Counted from the stretch's first letter, positions 28,302-37,593 are shown. The stretch: 49,174 bases of DNA from an uncultured Bacteroides sp. (GCA_900553815.1 USEY01000016.1:1-49174), one strand, 5' to 3'. Notes: generated from the letters alone by a model not told the origin. Translations and numbers: made by a program.

Positions 28302-29210
28302 ATGACTTCTACATATCTGCAACGCTGGATAGCACATCCTGAAGAATTGGATAGGGAAACTCTCTATGAGTTGCGTACTTTGGTAGCCCGTTATCCCTAT
28401 TTTCAGTCGGCCAGGCTCTTGTTCCTCAAGAATCTCTATTTGCTTCATGATATTGCTTTCGGTGCCGAACTGCATAAGGCTGTGACTTATGTTGCAGACC
28501 GAAGTTCACTGTTTTATATGGTCGAAGGCGATGAGTATGCTCTGAAGCCCATGGTGGTGAAAACGGATGTGCTCGAGGATGGTAAACAAGATGGTGATGC
28601 CGACCGTACGTTGACGTTGATTGATGCTTTCTTGGCAACTGTGCCGGAAGAAGAGCAGACCGTTGTTGCGCCGGGATTGGATTACACGATGGACTATGCT
28701 GCTTATATGCTTCAGGAAGATTCCAATGAGGATAGGCATGAACAGTTGTCAGAAACTCTTCCTAAGATGCGTGGACAGGATTTGATAGACAGCTTTATAG
28801 AAAAGAGCGAAACTGCGGATGGCAGAATGACGTTTATGCCCGAGGTGAAAGAAAATGGTATTGACTTAGATGCTGATAATGAGGATACTGCCGTTTCTAT
28901 ACTGGAACAATCGGGACAGGATGTTCAAACTTCAACAGCTGATGTTTCTGCATCAGTTGAAGAAACATTGGGTAAACAGGAAACTGTTGATGACGATGAG
29001 GAAGAAGGAGATGAATCACCTATTTCAGACGAGTTGGATGACAGCTGTTTTACAGAAACTTTGGCTAAAATCTATATCAAACAGCACCGATATGAAAAGG
29101 CGCTTGAAATTATTAAAAAATTAAGTTTGAATTATCCAAAAAAAAATGCTTACTTTGCAGACCAAATCAGATTTTTGGAGAAATTGATTATTAACGCTAA
29201 ATCAAAATAA
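28302..29210 (+). CDS. Acidic TPR-like protein between lptE and secG
   Basis: 302 aa, no signal peptide. The N-terminus LQRWIAHPEELDRETLYELRTLVARYPYFQSARLLFLKNLYLLHD resembles the first helices of a repeat domain. The middle is very acidic (DDDEEEGDESPISDELDD). The C-terminus FTETLAKIYIKQHRYEKALEIIKKLSLNYPKKNAYFADQIRFLEKLI is a TPR-like pair. I recognise it as a conserved Bacteroidales neighbour of lptE and secG but know no function. Six bases separate it from secG. Confidence 0.7.
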   Translation: MTSTYLQRWIAHPEELDRETLYELRTLVARYPYFQSARLLFLKNLYLLHDIAFGAELHKAVTYVADRSSLFYMVEGDEYALKPMVVKTDVLEDGKQDGDADRTLTLIDAFLATVPEEEQTVVAPGLDYTMDYAAYMLQEDSNEDRHEQLSETLPKMRGQDLIDSFIEKSETADGRMTFMPEVKENGIDLDADNEDTAVSILEQSGQDVQTSTADVSASVEETLGKQETVDDDEEEGDESPISDELDDSCFTETLAKIYIKQHRYEKALEIIKKLSLNYPKKNAYFADQIRFLEKLIINAKSK

Positions 29211-29216
29211 TAAAAA

Positions 29217-29600
29217 ATGTATCTATTATTAATTATCCTAATGTTGATAGCATCTGTGCTGATGTGTTTCATTGTCTTGATTCAGAATTCAAAAGGAGGA
29301 GGTCTGGCTTCAGGATTTTCATCTTCCAACCAGATTATGGGTGTAAGGAAGACTACTGATTTCTTGGAAAAGACAACTTGGACGCTGGCTGCTTGCATGG
29401 TTGTCATCAGTATCATATCAGCATACGCACTTCCCCACGACGCTCAAAAATCGGGTGATGTAGTAATGGAGCAAGCTAAGCAGGAAGCTACATCCAATCC
29501 GTTGACAATGCCGATGGGAACCAATGCTCCTCAAACAGATGCTCCGGCTGCCGAGGAAGCTGCTCCAGCTGCTCAGCCAGCAGAGACTCCGGCAGAATAA
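29217..29600 (+). CDS. secG: Protein translocase subunit SecG
   Basis: 127 aa. Two membrane helices (LLLIILMLIASVLMCFIVLI and TWTLAACMVVISIISAYAL) flank the family loop QNSKGGGLASGFSSSNQIMGVRKTTDFLEK. The C-terminus is a long Ala/Pro/Glu-rich tail (about residues 90-127), typical for this phylum. With secA at 9 kb, the window holds two Sec components. Followed by two terminators that end the rlmN-secG series. Confidence 0.93.
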   Translation: MYLLLIILMLIASVLMCFIVLIQNSKGGGLASGFSSSNQIMGVRKTTDFLEKTTWTLAACMVVISIISAYALPHDAQKSGDVVMEQAKQEATSNPLTMPMGTNAPQTDAPAAEEAAPAAQPAETPAE

Positions 29601-29622
29601 TCGGATGAACAGAAAAGTAAAG

Positions 29623-29694
29623 GGCATTTAAGATAGAAATGCCGTTTTTATAGGCGGGATTGCATAAATGATTGTGCAGTCCCGCCTGTTTTTT
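29623..29694 (+). terminator. Two tandem Rho-independent terminators after secG
   Basis: First: GGCATTT (29623-29629) with AAATGCC (29637-29643), followed by GTTTTTA. Second: AGGCGGGATTGCA (29652-29664) with TGCAGTCCCGCCT (29675-29687), one G-U pair, followed by GTTTTTTAT. Confidence 0.88.
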
Positions 29695-29704
29695 ATCAAA
29701 AGTA

Positions 29705-29735
29705 TTGGGCTGCTCTACTTATTTATCTATTTTTG
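29705..29735 (+). promoter_or_regulatory. Promoter of the MFS gene
   Basis: -33 TTGG (29705-29708), 19-base spacer, -7 TATTTTTG (29728-29735); start codon 65 bases further on. Confidence 0.7.
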
Positions 29736-29800
29736 CGTATCGTATCCAGATAGATTGGGAATAGTATATTAATTCAAATAAGTAACATAAAAAATTAAAA

Positions 29801-31462
29801 ATGATGACTACTGACAAAGTTCACCAGACGTTGCGCGATTCGGCGGGCGTACGTTGGATGGTATTGTTATTTTTGGCTTTTGCCATGTTCTGTTCATATA
29901 TATTTATGGACATCCTTTCACCTATTAAGGACTTGATGCAGTCTACACGTGGCTGGGATTCTACAGCTTTTGGTACCATGCAGGGTTCTGAAACTTTCCT
30001 CAATGTATTTGTTTTCTTCCTTATTTTTGCCGGTATTATCCTTGATAAGATGGGGGTACGCTTCACGGCCGTTCTCTCGGGGGCTGTTATGCTGGTAGGT
30101 GCTACTATTAACTGGTATGCGGTGACCGAGTCTTTTCAGGGCAGCGGACTGGAAAATTGGTTTAATAATAATTTGAATTATATTCCTGGTTTTGACGAAC
30201 TGGGTATTTCACCATTCTATCGTGGTATGCCGGCATCGGCCAAGTTTGCGGCAGTCGGTTTCATGATTTTCGGCTGTGGTGTAGAAATGGCCGGTATCAC
30301 CGTCTCCCGTGGTATTGTCAAGTGGTTCAAAGGGCGTGAAATGGCGTTGGCCATGGGCTCGGAAATGGCTTTGGCCCGTCTGGGTGTTGCTACCTGTATG
30401 ATATTCTCTCCCATGTTTGCCAAACTGGGTGGTGTGATAGATGTCTCTCGTTCTGTTGCCTTCGGTGTCATTCTGTTGCTGATAGCACTTATCATGTTCA
30501 TAGTATATTTCTTTATGGATAAGAAACTGGATGCACAGACTGGTGAGGATGAAGAGAAGGACGATCCCTTCCAAATACGCGATTTGGGAAAAATCCTTTC
30601 CAGTGGTGGCTTCTGGTTGGTGGCTTTGCTGTGTGTACTCTATTATTCGGCTATTTTCCCATTCCAGAAATATGCGGTCAACATGTTGCAGTGTAACTTG
30701 GTGTTTACCGAAGTGCCCGAAGGTTCGTTTTGGGCTACTAATACAGTGACAGTTATTCAGTATGTCATCATGTTGGTGGTAGCAGCTTCTGCATTTGCCA
30801 GCAATTTTTCAAAGGACAAGCTTCTGAAAAATATTCTCCTTGCCGTAGCAGTTGTAGCATTGGTTGTATTCTGCTACATGGGTTATATGCGTCAGAGTGC
30901 GGAAACGGTATTTGCAGTGTTCCCCTTGCTGGCTGTAGGTATTACGCCTATTTTGGGCAATTATGTAGACCATAAGGGTAAAGGTGCAACCATGTTGGTA
31001 GTTGGTTCGTTGTTGCTTATCTTCTGCCACTTGACCTTTGCATTTGTATTGCCTGCCTTTAAAGACAATGCTACAGGCGGCATCATTATAGCTTATCTGA
31101 CTATCCTTGTTTTGGGTGCCAGCTTCTCTTTGGTTCCTGCAGCTTTGTGGCCCAGTGTACCCAAACTGGTAGATGCCAAAATCATTGGTAGTGCATACGC
31201 GCTTATTTTCTGGATTCAAAATATCGGTTTGTGGCTCTTCCCGTTGCTTATCGGTAAGGTATTGGACAGCACCAATCAGGATTTGGTTGCCAAGTTGCAA
31301 AACAATCTGATAACTCCTGAAGAAGCAGCCGTTTCCTACAACTACACAGCTCCGCTGGTTATGCTGGCTTGCTTGGGAGTAGCAGCTCTGATGTTGGGTT
31401 GGGTACTGAAGATAGTAGACAAGAAGAAAGGGCTTGGTTTGGAAGAACCTAATATAAAATAA
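29801..31462 (+). CDS. Major facilitator superfamily transporter
   Basis: 553 aa inner-membrane carrier with about twelve hydrophobic segments. The first two flank MDILSPIKDLMQSTRGWDSTAFGTMQGSETFLNVFVF, followed by the MFS loop DKMGVRFTAVLSG. An unusually large, partly non-hydrophobic region lies between helices 3 and 4 (ENWFNNNLNYIPGFDELGISPFYRGMP). The central loop KKLDAQTGEDEEKDDPFQIRDLGKIL separates the two halves. Substrate not evident from sequence; oxalate/formate- and sugar-type carriers share this outline. Stands alone between its own promoter and terminator. Confidence 0.82.
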   Translation: MMTTDKVHQTLRDSAGVRWMVLLFLAFAMFCSYIFMDILSPIKDLMQSTRGWDSTAFGTMQGSETFLNVFVFFLIFAGIILDKMGVRFTAVLSGAVMLVGATINWYAVTESFQGSGLENWFNNNLNYIPGFDELGISPFYRGMPASAKFAAVGFMIFGCGVEMAGITVSRGIVKWFKGREMALAMGSEMALARLGVATCMIFSPMFAKLGGVIDVSRSVAFGVILLLIALIMFIVYFFMDKKLDAQTGEDEEKDDPFQIRDLGKILSSGGFWLVALLCVLYYSAIFPFQKYAVNMLQCNLVFTEVPEGSFWATNTVTVIQYVIMLVVAASAFASNFSKDKLLKNILLAVAVVALVVFCYMGYMRQSAETVFAVFPLLAVGITPILGNYVDHKGKGATMLVVGSLLLIFCHLTFAFVLPAFKDNATGGIIIAYLTILVLGASFSLVPAALWPSVPKLVDAKIIGSAYALIFWIQNIGLWLFPLLIGKVLDSTNQDLVAKLQNNLITPEEAAVSYNYTAPLVMLACLGVAALMLGWVLKIVDKKKGLGLEEPNIK

Positions 31463-31522
31463 ATGTAGTAGTGTGCTTGAGATTATCAAGACAGGCTATA
31501 CTGAGTTAATTTGATGATATAG

Positions 31523-31556
31523 AGCCGGTGAGGTGGAATAGCTTCACCGGCTTTTA
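31523..31556 (+). terminator. Terminator after the MFS gene
   Basis: Perfect 9-bp stem AGCCGGTGA (31523-31531) and TCACCGGCT (31544-31552), then TTTAATTT. Confidence 0.85.
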
Positions 31557-31576
31557 ATTTGATTAATGTTTCGTAC

Positions 31577-31912
31577 ATGATGCAAAAGGAAAAATATAAT
31601 TTGCTGGATGCTGTGCCTGCGAGAGGTTTGCAGGTGGAAACCACTTGGAAGGATGGATTAGCAGTGCTTACATTTCCCCGCTTGCGAATGCCTTGGCTAC
31701 GCTTTTTAGGACGGAAGATGCCTTTGGTGCACATTGAATTGGAAGAACACGGCTCTGCCGTATGGAAACTGATAGACGGTGAACGTACAGTGGGTGAAAT
31801 CATTACCTTGTTGGCAGAACATTTTGAGCATACATCTGGCTATGAGGCCCGTGTTTCAACTTATATTATGCGGATGCAGAAAGATGGGTTGATAGTGCTG
31901 AAAGGGCGGTGA
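31577..31912 (+). CDS. PqqD-like protein (orphan)
   Basis: 111 aa from ATG ATG at 31577/31580. The block HIELEEHGSAVWKLIDGERTVGEIITLLAEHF, followed by RVSTYIMRMQKDGLIVL, is the PqqD fold, which in other systems presents precursor peptides to radical SAM enzymes. No radical SAM enzyme or precursor peptide is nearby apart from rlmN at 23 kb, which is unrelated. The N-terminal part (LDAVPARGLQVETTWKDGLAVLTFPRLRMPWLRFLGRKMP) is longer than in minimal PqqD. It begins right after the MFS terminator with no obvious promoter. Confidence 0.8.
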   Translation: MMQKEKYNLLDAVPARGLQVETTWKDGLAVLTFPRLRMPWLRFLGRKMPLVHIELEEHGSAVWKLIDGERTVGEIITLLAEHFEHTSGYEARVSTYIMRMQKDGLIVLKGR

Positions 31913-32017
31913 TATGATGGATGATATTGGCTTTTCTGCTACCGATGCACTTTCTGACAGGGAGGGTAACTGTTACTAGGTAACAGAGCAAACTCTGACT
32001 TTTAGTTCTGGTGTCAC

Positions 32018-32074
32018 AAAAAATAATGCGAACTTAACGGGTTTAGCTAACAAGCAATCCGTTAAGCTCGCATT
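32018..32074 (-). terminator. Terminator of the DUF4831 gene
   Basis: Arms AATGCGAACTTAACGG (32025-32040) and CCGTTAAGCTCGCATT (32059-32074), 16 bp with one mismatch. On the minus strand it is followed by ATTTTTTG, 24 bases after the stop codon. Confidence 0.85.
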
Positions 32075-32097
32075 CTATTAGATAGCCGAGCAGCAAG

Positions 32098-33156
32098 TTA
32101 TTCGCCTCTTTCCACTTTCAGCAAACCACCTGTAGCAGTATCGAAGAGTACCTTGGTGATGGTATTCTTATTGAACAATACCGGAGCCAGGAATTCTTTG
32201 CTGCCAAACTGGGTGACAGGTAGCTCACCGTCAAACAAAGCTTCTTGGCCGAACTCTACAGTTACATGGGCTCTGCCTGGTACGTTGTAGGCTACTCCCT
32301 CAACTTTCTTTCCTTCTTCTGTTGCCGGTGCCACAGTTTTCAAGTCGGTTATACTGATATAGGCAGGTTCTCCGGCCAGGTTGTTGTTGGCTACCAGACC
32401 GAGCTTGCGCGAGAAGCGGAAGGCTACGGTATTCTTCATTTCCTGTGGAGTGATGCGGATGGTATATGTTTTGGCTTCTTCTTTCACTTTGCCTGCAAAC
32501 ATTTCAGTCATGGACTTTTCCTGTATGTTCAGGTTGTCCAGCATCAGTTTCAGCTGGGTACCGTCGGTGGGCATGTTGTCAGCTTCGCCACGCAACAGGG
32601 CATTTTTGCTTTCCCTGATAGCATAGATTTCTTTAGCCACCAGCTCGGCCATTTTGGCTGTAGAACTGGCCATCAGTATTTCTTCTGTCAGGAAAGAACG
32701 GGGGTCTATTTCTTTTTCCGCTACTGCAGGGGTAGGGGCGACGTCTTTTTTATTCTTTTTCCCGCTGAATGGCAGGTTGATGGAACGCACAATACCATCT
32801 TCAGTCAGTTCCATAAGGGGAGCTGTTGACTTGTCTTTGAGTTTCACAAAGTAAGTGTTCTCTTTGTCGGGTACTCCTACTACGGCTGTTTCTACCTTGT
32901 CCAGTGTCCAGTATTCCTGCTCTTCGGCCGATACGTCGTTTAGTCTCAGGTAGCGGTCGGCATATTTGCAGAAGGTTCCCGGTGTGTAAGTATGCTTGGT
33001 TACGTATACATTGATTTCTATTTCTGTTTTAGGAAGCATGTAGGTTACGCCATAGTCTTTGCCGTGCATGGTTCCGGCCAGTACTTCTGTTTGGGCGTAG
33101 GTGCCGGCAGACAGAGCCAGACCGGCAAGCAAAACGATTTGTTTCTTCATAAGCAT
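32098..33156 (-). CDS. DUF4831 family periplasmic protein
   Basis: 352 aa with a cleavable signal peptide (MKKQIVLLAGLALSAGTYAQ). MLPKTEIEINVYVTKHTYTPGTFCKYADRYLRLNDV and the SAFLTEEILMASSTAKMAELVAKEIYAIRESKNALLRGEADNMP-like block (here SFLTEEIL onward) match DUF4831 of Bacteroidota. Function unknown. A second ATG two codons in (33150) is an equally good start. Transcribed alone from the promoter at 33203-33210 and ended by its own terminator. Confidence 0.82.
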   Translation of the reverse strand: MLMKKQIVLLAGLALSAGTYAQTEVLAGTMHGKDYGVTYMLPKTEIEINVYVTKHTYTPGTFCKYADRYLRLNDVSAEEQEYWTLDKVETAVVGVPDKENTYFVKLKDKSTAPLMELTEDGIVRSINLPFSGKKNKKDVAPTPAVAEKEIDPRSFLTEEILMASSTAKMAELVAKEIYAIRESKNALLRGEADNMPTDGTQLKLMLDNLNIQEKSMTEMFAGKVKEEAKTYTIRITPQEMKNTVAFRFSRKLGLVANNNLAGEPAYISITDLKTVAPATEEGKKVEGVAYNVPGRAHVTVEFGQEALFDGELPVTQFGSKEFLAPVLFNKNTITKVLFDTATGGLLKVERGE

Positions 33157-33202
33157 ATTGTCTTTTATCGTTATTGGCAGGCTTGTGCCACTCTTTCTAT
33201 TA

Positions 33203-33210
33203 CAAAGTTA
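33203..33210 (-). promoter_or_regulatory. -7 element for the DUF4831 gene
   Basis: Minus strand TAACTTTG, an exact TAnnTTTG match, 46 bases upstream of the start. Confidence 0.6.
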
Positions 33211-33302
33211 CATAAGTTCTTTTCATAAATAAGGCCGTTTACGAAAGATTAACGAAACGGCCTTTATTCATGTATTTCAGAAGTTTGCTGGTTTTTCCTG
33301 CA

Positions 33303-36300
33303 TCAGTCAATGAATTGGATGCAGACCGGCTTGTCTATTACGATGTTCTGCCGGGTATCTGTCAGTTGTCCGGTCTCGGCATTGCGTTCGAACACCTGTA
33401 TGACGTTGCTGTCGCGGCAGGCTACGAGCAGGTATTTGCCATTGGGGGTAATGTTGAAGTTGCGCGGGTGTATACCAGTCAGTTGGTAACCCGTTTGTGT
33501 CAGGGTACCTTTTGCCGGATCTATCGCAAAAATGCAGATGCCGTCCTGTTTCAGTCGGTTGCTGGCATAGAGGAATCTGCCGTCAGGGCTGATGTGTATG
33601 TCGGCGCTGCCTCGTGCGTCAGCCGCATCGGCGTCGATGCTTTGTATCTGCTTCAGTGAACCATTGTTATAGCTGAAGGCTGTAACATGACCCGACAATT
33701 CGCTGATGAGATATACATATTTCCCGTTGGGACTGAAAGTCAGATGGCGTGGCCCTGAATCGGCTGCTATTTTCACAGCTTCCTTCAGCGGTACAACGCT
33801 GCCGTCTTCCTTCAGCTCAAAACGCAGGATGCGGTCGGCACTGAAGTCTGTTGCCAGAATGTAGTGTCCGTCGGGCGTGAAGTAGGCGCAGTGAATGTGG
33901 GGCGCATTCTGTCTGACAGGGTCGGGACCTCCAATGTTGCCTTTAAACAGGTTGGCTTCTCCCTGCAGTTGACCGCTTTCACCAATTCTGAAGACAGACA
34001 TGCTTCCTCCGCTATAGTTGGCGGTCAGTGCTATTTGGCCGTTGGTAGCTATGTAACATGGGTCCTCTCCGTGGGTAAGGGCTTGGTTCAGCATTTGCAG
34101 CTTGCCGGTGGTGCGGTCAAACGAAAGTGCGCTTAGCGCAGCGGTCTTGTCGTTCATTTCGCTTACGGCATAGATTCGCTTTCCGTCGGCCGATGGAGTG
34201 AGGAAAGACGGGTTGGCCAGTTGGAAGGAGTCGAGCATGGCGGCTTTGCCGCTGTTCTGGTCAAAGTTGAGGGTGTAGATGCCCTTGCTGGTTCCATTGG
34301 TGTAGGTGCCGACTATCATTGATAGTTGGTCCTTGCCCGATGTGGTCGTAGCTTTACCATCATTCTCCAGTTTCACTTCGGTAATGCCCACACGGTCGTC
34401 GTTCAATACGATGCGCAGGTCGCTGGCTGTTGTGCCCTTGAACGTGTAGGTATGCAGCTTGTCGTACTCGGTCACAGTACCTTTATATACTGTCAGGAAC
34501 TGGCCGCCGCCACCCGAGAGTTGTATTTCAAAGTCGGTAGGCAGTTTGTTTTCGCGGGCAAAGGCAATGGCTACGCTGTTCATCTTTGAGCCGCTGGGCA
34601 GTGCAAAGGTGATGTAGTCGCCCTTGTTTCCTTGCCAGGCCGTTTTTAGGTCGCCGTCCAGCACGTTCATGGTCATGTTCTGGTTGGTGCTGGCACTGAC
34701 GGGGCTCTTGTCGGCCTTTTCATACTTGGCAGCATTGTAGTTCTCTACGGTAAGGAGTCCATTGAGCCTGATGTCCTCGGACGAAGCACCGGCCATGACG
34801 GCAAAGTCGCCCGGTTCTACTACCCATTTCATGTCGGCATCCAGCAGTTCCAGGTGCTTGCGGTCAATCTGGAAGCTTACCTGGCGGCTTTCGCCCGGTT
34901 TCAGGTGAATGCGCTCGAAGCCGGCCAGGTTCTTTTCGTATGTAGTTACGCTGCTCAGTACATCGCGCAGGTAGAGCTGGACTACTTCGTCACCTTCGCG
35001 CTGGCCGGTATTGGTCACGGTCAGGCTTACGGTTGCCCGTTGCTGGGGCGTGATGGTTTGCGGTTCGATTTTCATATCTGTGTATTCAAATGTAGTATAG
35101 CTTAGTCCGTGTCCGAAGCTGTAGAGCGGTCCGTTGACGCGCGACATGTTGCCGGTAAGTCCCGGATTCTTGCCACCGTCAATCTGTGCCGAAGGCTTGG
35201 TGGGGAAGTTGAACGGAATCTGGCCGACGCTCTTTGGGAAAGTTACGGTCAGTTTGCCGCCCGGGTTGTAGTCGCCGAAAAGTGCTTCGGCAATGGCCTG
35301 TCCGCCCTTCGAGCCCGGATACCAGGCCTCGATGATGGCAGGTACAAACTTGTCGGCCCAGTTGATGGACAAGGGTCGTCCGTTTATCAGTACCAGGATG
35401 GTCGGCTTGCCGGTAGCCTGTACGGCTTGCAGCAGTTTCAGCTGGCGTCCCGGCAGGTCCAGGCTGCTGCGCGACTTGTTTTCGCCGCAGGTGCGTTGTC
35501 CGCCGCCCAGCACTACGATGGCCACGTCGGCTTTGCGGGCATTCTCTACCGCACGGTCTATTTCGGCTTGCTCCTCTTGGGTGAGCGGGTAGTCTATCAG
35601 TTCACTTTCCGGCCAGTGTTCGTCCACCAGTTCGCAACCTTTGGTATAGAGCACGTCGGCTTTGCCGGCCATGCGGTTCTGGATACCTTCCAATACGGTA
35701 GTTACGTCAACGGCCAGCGGACCATAGTGGCCGAGGGCATAACTCTCTTCGTTGGCGTTGGGACCGCATACGGCTATGGTCTTGATGGCATCGGGATTCA
35801 GCGGCAGAGCGTTGTTCTCATTTTTCAGCAGAACGAGGCATTCGCGCGATGCCTGCAAGGCTACGGCTTCTGATTCTTCTTTCTCCACTTCTTCGTCGGC
35901 CTTGGCCGGGTTCATCTGATAGGGGGTATCAAACAGGCCGACCATGAACTTCACCCGCAGGATGTCTCTTACGCGGTTGTCTATGGTCTCCATGCTGATG
36001 CCGCCTTCTTTTACCAGTTCGCGCAGCGGCTCGACAAATGATTCGGGCGAGCGGAAGGTACAACGCACGTTCAGGCCCGCTTCCACGCTTTGCCTCACGG
36101 CTTCCTTCATGTCCTTAGCGGTTCCGTGCTTGGTATAAAGGTATTCCACGGCATCACTGTCGGACACCACATAGCCTTTGAAGCCCATTTCGCCGCGTAG
36201 ACGGGTGGTAAGCCAGTAGAAGCTGCCTTGGATGGGGATGCCGTCGTAGTCGTTGTACGAACTCATGACGCCCAGCATGCCGGCCTCCTTGATGACGCGG

Positions 36301-37184
36301 CGGAAGGGATAGACATGAATCATTTCCACTTCGCGCGGCGACATCTGCGGGTCTACACGCGCCATGCCTTCGCGGGCTCCTTTGTTGTTGCTGTAGGCCA
36401 CAAAGTGCTTGCCGGTGGCGGCTACCTGATGGTTGTGTTGCAAGCCTTTCACCATCTCAATGCCCAGTTCGGCTACCAGGAAGGGCGATTCGCCATACAC
36501 CTCCTCATAGCGTCCCCAGCGTTGGTCGCGCCCAACGTCGAGTATGGGAGCGTAGACATTGGTATAGCCCAGCATGCGGGCTTCGTGTCCGGTGATGAGT
36601 CCTACCTTATATATTAAATCTCTGTTCCAGGTATGTCCCAGTCCCAGTTGGGTGGGGAAGTTGGTGGCTTTGTAGCTTTCCACTCCGCGTATGCCTTCGT
36701 TGGTAAAGTCGGTCGGGATGCCCAGTCGCGTATCTTCCACAAAGAATCGCTGCACCTCGTTCAGTGCCCATGCGTGGCGCGATGCCGGCCATACGTTTTC
36801 GTTGTCCGATGGCGGCAGCCCCCATTGCTGGAATCCGTTCAGGTGTTCGTCGATGGCGCCGATGCCGTCTTTCCAGAGCTCGTTTTTCCATTCGGGTGTG
36901 GGAAGGTCGTCTTTCAGTACCCGCTTATATCCGTACAAGGTGACCATCTGGCAAGTCTTTTCTTCCAGGGTCATTTGTCCGAGCAGGTCTTCTATGCGTG
37001 CGTCGATAGGAGCGTTGGGGTCCTCGTACACGTCTTTTACTCCATTTTTGTTGAAGTCAATCCAGCCTTTATGATACATGTTCTTTTTGGCGGGCTTGTA
37101 CACTTCAGGTGCCTTCCAAGTAGTTTGGCTGAAGGCCAGTCCGCAGTAGGCGGCCAAGGCTAACGTTGCGATTTGTCTTTTCAT
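33303..37184 (-). CDS. GH3 beta-glycosidase fused to a lactonase-type beta-propeller
   Basis: 1,293 aa, periplasmic (signal peptide MKRQIATLALAAYCGLAFSQ). Residues about 60-760 form a complete GH3 enzyme: ATGKHFVAYSNNKGAREG near 256, the nucleophile Asp342 in GYVVSDSDAV, the second domain with VVLGGGQRTCGENKSRSSL, and a fibronectin-III-like end. About 775-935 resembles an F5/8-type carbohydrate-binding domain (LDGDLKTAWQGNKGDYITF). About 945-1293 is a 6-phosphogluconolactonase-type seven-bladed propeller (GPRHLTFSPNGKYVYLISELSG, DIHISPDGRFLYASNR, HPRNFNITPNGKYLLVA). I use the ATG at 37184; the longer frame has no signal peptide and overlaps the promoter. The substrate is unknown. Confidence 0.9.
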   Translation of the reverse strand: MKRQIATLALAAYCGLAFSQTTWKAPEVYKPAKKNMYHKGWIDFNKNGVKDVYEDPNAPIDARIEDLLGQMTLEEKTCQMVTLYGYKRVLKDDLPTPEWKNELWKDGIGAIDEHLNGFQQWGLPPSDNENVWPASRHAWALNEVQRFFVEDTRLGIPTDFTNEGIRGVESYKATNFPTQLGLGHTWNRDLIYKVGLITGHEARMLGYTNVYAPILDVGRDQRWGRYEEVYGESPFLVAELGIEMVKGLQHNHQVAATGKHFVAYSNNKGAREGMARVDPQMSPREVEMIHVYPFRRVIKEAGMLGVMSSYNDYDGIPIQGSFYWLTTRLRGEMGFKGYVVSDSDAVEYLYTKHGTAKDMKEAVRQSVEAGLNVRCTFRSPESFVEPLRELVKEGGISMETIDNRVRDILRVKFMVGLFDTPYQMNPAKADEEVEKEESEAVALQASRECLVLLKNENNALPLNPDAIKTIAVCGPNANEESYALGHYGPLAVDVTTVLEGIQNRMAGKADVLYTKGCELVDEHWPESELIDYPLTQEEQAEIDRAVENARKADVAIVVLGGGQRTCGENKSRSSLDLPGRQLKLLQAVQATGKPTILVLINGRPLSINWADKFVPAIIEAWYPGSKGGQAIAEALFGDYNPGGKLTVTFPKSVGQIPFNFPTKPSAQIDGGKNPGLTGNMSRVNGPLYSFGHGLSYTTFEYTDMKIEPQTITPQQRATVSLTVTNTGQREGDEVVQLYLRDVLSSVTTYEKNLAGFERIHLKPGESRQVSFQIDRKHLELLDADMKWVVEPGDFAVMAGASSEDIRLNGLLTVENYNAAKYEKADKSPVSASTNQNMTMNVLDGDLKTAWQGNKGDYITFALPSGSKMNSVAIAFARENKLPTDFEIQLSGGGGQFLTVYKGTVTEYDKLHTYTFKGTTASDLRIVLNDDRVGITEVKLENDGKATTTSGKDQLSMIVGTYTNGTSKGIYTLNFDQNSGKAAMLDSFQLANPSFLTPSADGKRIYAVSEMNDKTAALSALSFDRTTGKLQMLNQALTHGEDPCYIATNGQIALTANYSGGSMSVFRIGESGQLQGEANLFKGNIGGPDPVRQNAPHIHCAYFTPDGHYILATDFSADRILRFELKEDGSVVPLKEAVKIAADSGPRHLTFSPNGKYVYLISELSGHVTAFSYNNGSLKQIQSIDADAADARGSADIHISPDGRFLYASNRLKQDGICIFAIDPAKGTLTQTGYQLTGIHPRNFNITPNGKYLLVACRDSNVIQVFERNAETGQLTDTRQNIVIDKPVCIQFID

Positions 37185-37284
37185 ACACTCACGTTTTTTT
37201 CTTCGATATAAATTTAAAAGAAATTGCATAAGTCTTTGGTGCGTGTCGGCGACAGGCGACGACAGGTCAATGACTTTAAGGTCG

Positions 37285-37315
37285 TAAATATAAGGATTAT
37301 AATCGGAACGCACAA
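37285..37315 (-). promoter_or_regulatory. Promoter of the GH3-lactonase gene
   Basis: On the minus strand -33 TTG (37313-37315), exactly 20 bases, then TATATTTA (37285-37292), which differs from TAnnTTTG only at the last base. The predicted leader is about 95 bases. Confidence 0.55.
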
Positions 37316-37509
37316 CCGTTGCCGGTCAATTCGTAGAGAATATTAACCCCAACTTCGTAAGCGACAGGCGGATGCAGGCGAGGTGTCATGGTCCGGTAAG
37401 CGGTTGGTTAAGAAGGTAAAGACTGGGAGTCCGGTGCTTTTTTCTCGAACTTGGAGTTTAATTTTTCTCCTCTGGGAGTTAAAAGTCAAATAGCCGTACT
37501 CGCGGCTCT

Positions 37510-37593
37510 ATCTTCAGCTTGCAGATGTCTATCTTTAGGCTGAAGATAGACATCTTTAGGTTAAAGATATGTATCTTTAGGTTGAAGATAGAG
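37510..37593. repeat. Dyad tandem array, 21-bp period (array 4)
   Basis: Four units of 21 bp starting at 37510, 37531, 37552 and 37573: arm ATCTT, 7-base linker (CAGCTTG, TAGGCTG, TAGGTTA, TAGGTTG), arm AAGAT (CAGAT in the first), 4-base spacer. The whole is framed by GCTCTATCTTCA and TGAAGATAGAGC. It shares the TTAGGCT string with array 1. Located between the GH3 promoter and the tmRNA region. Confidence 0.85.

Noticed and set aside
37185..37313. Longer N-terminus for the GH3-lactonase protein
   Set aside because: The extra 43 residues precede a clear signal peptide and overlap the predicted promoter.
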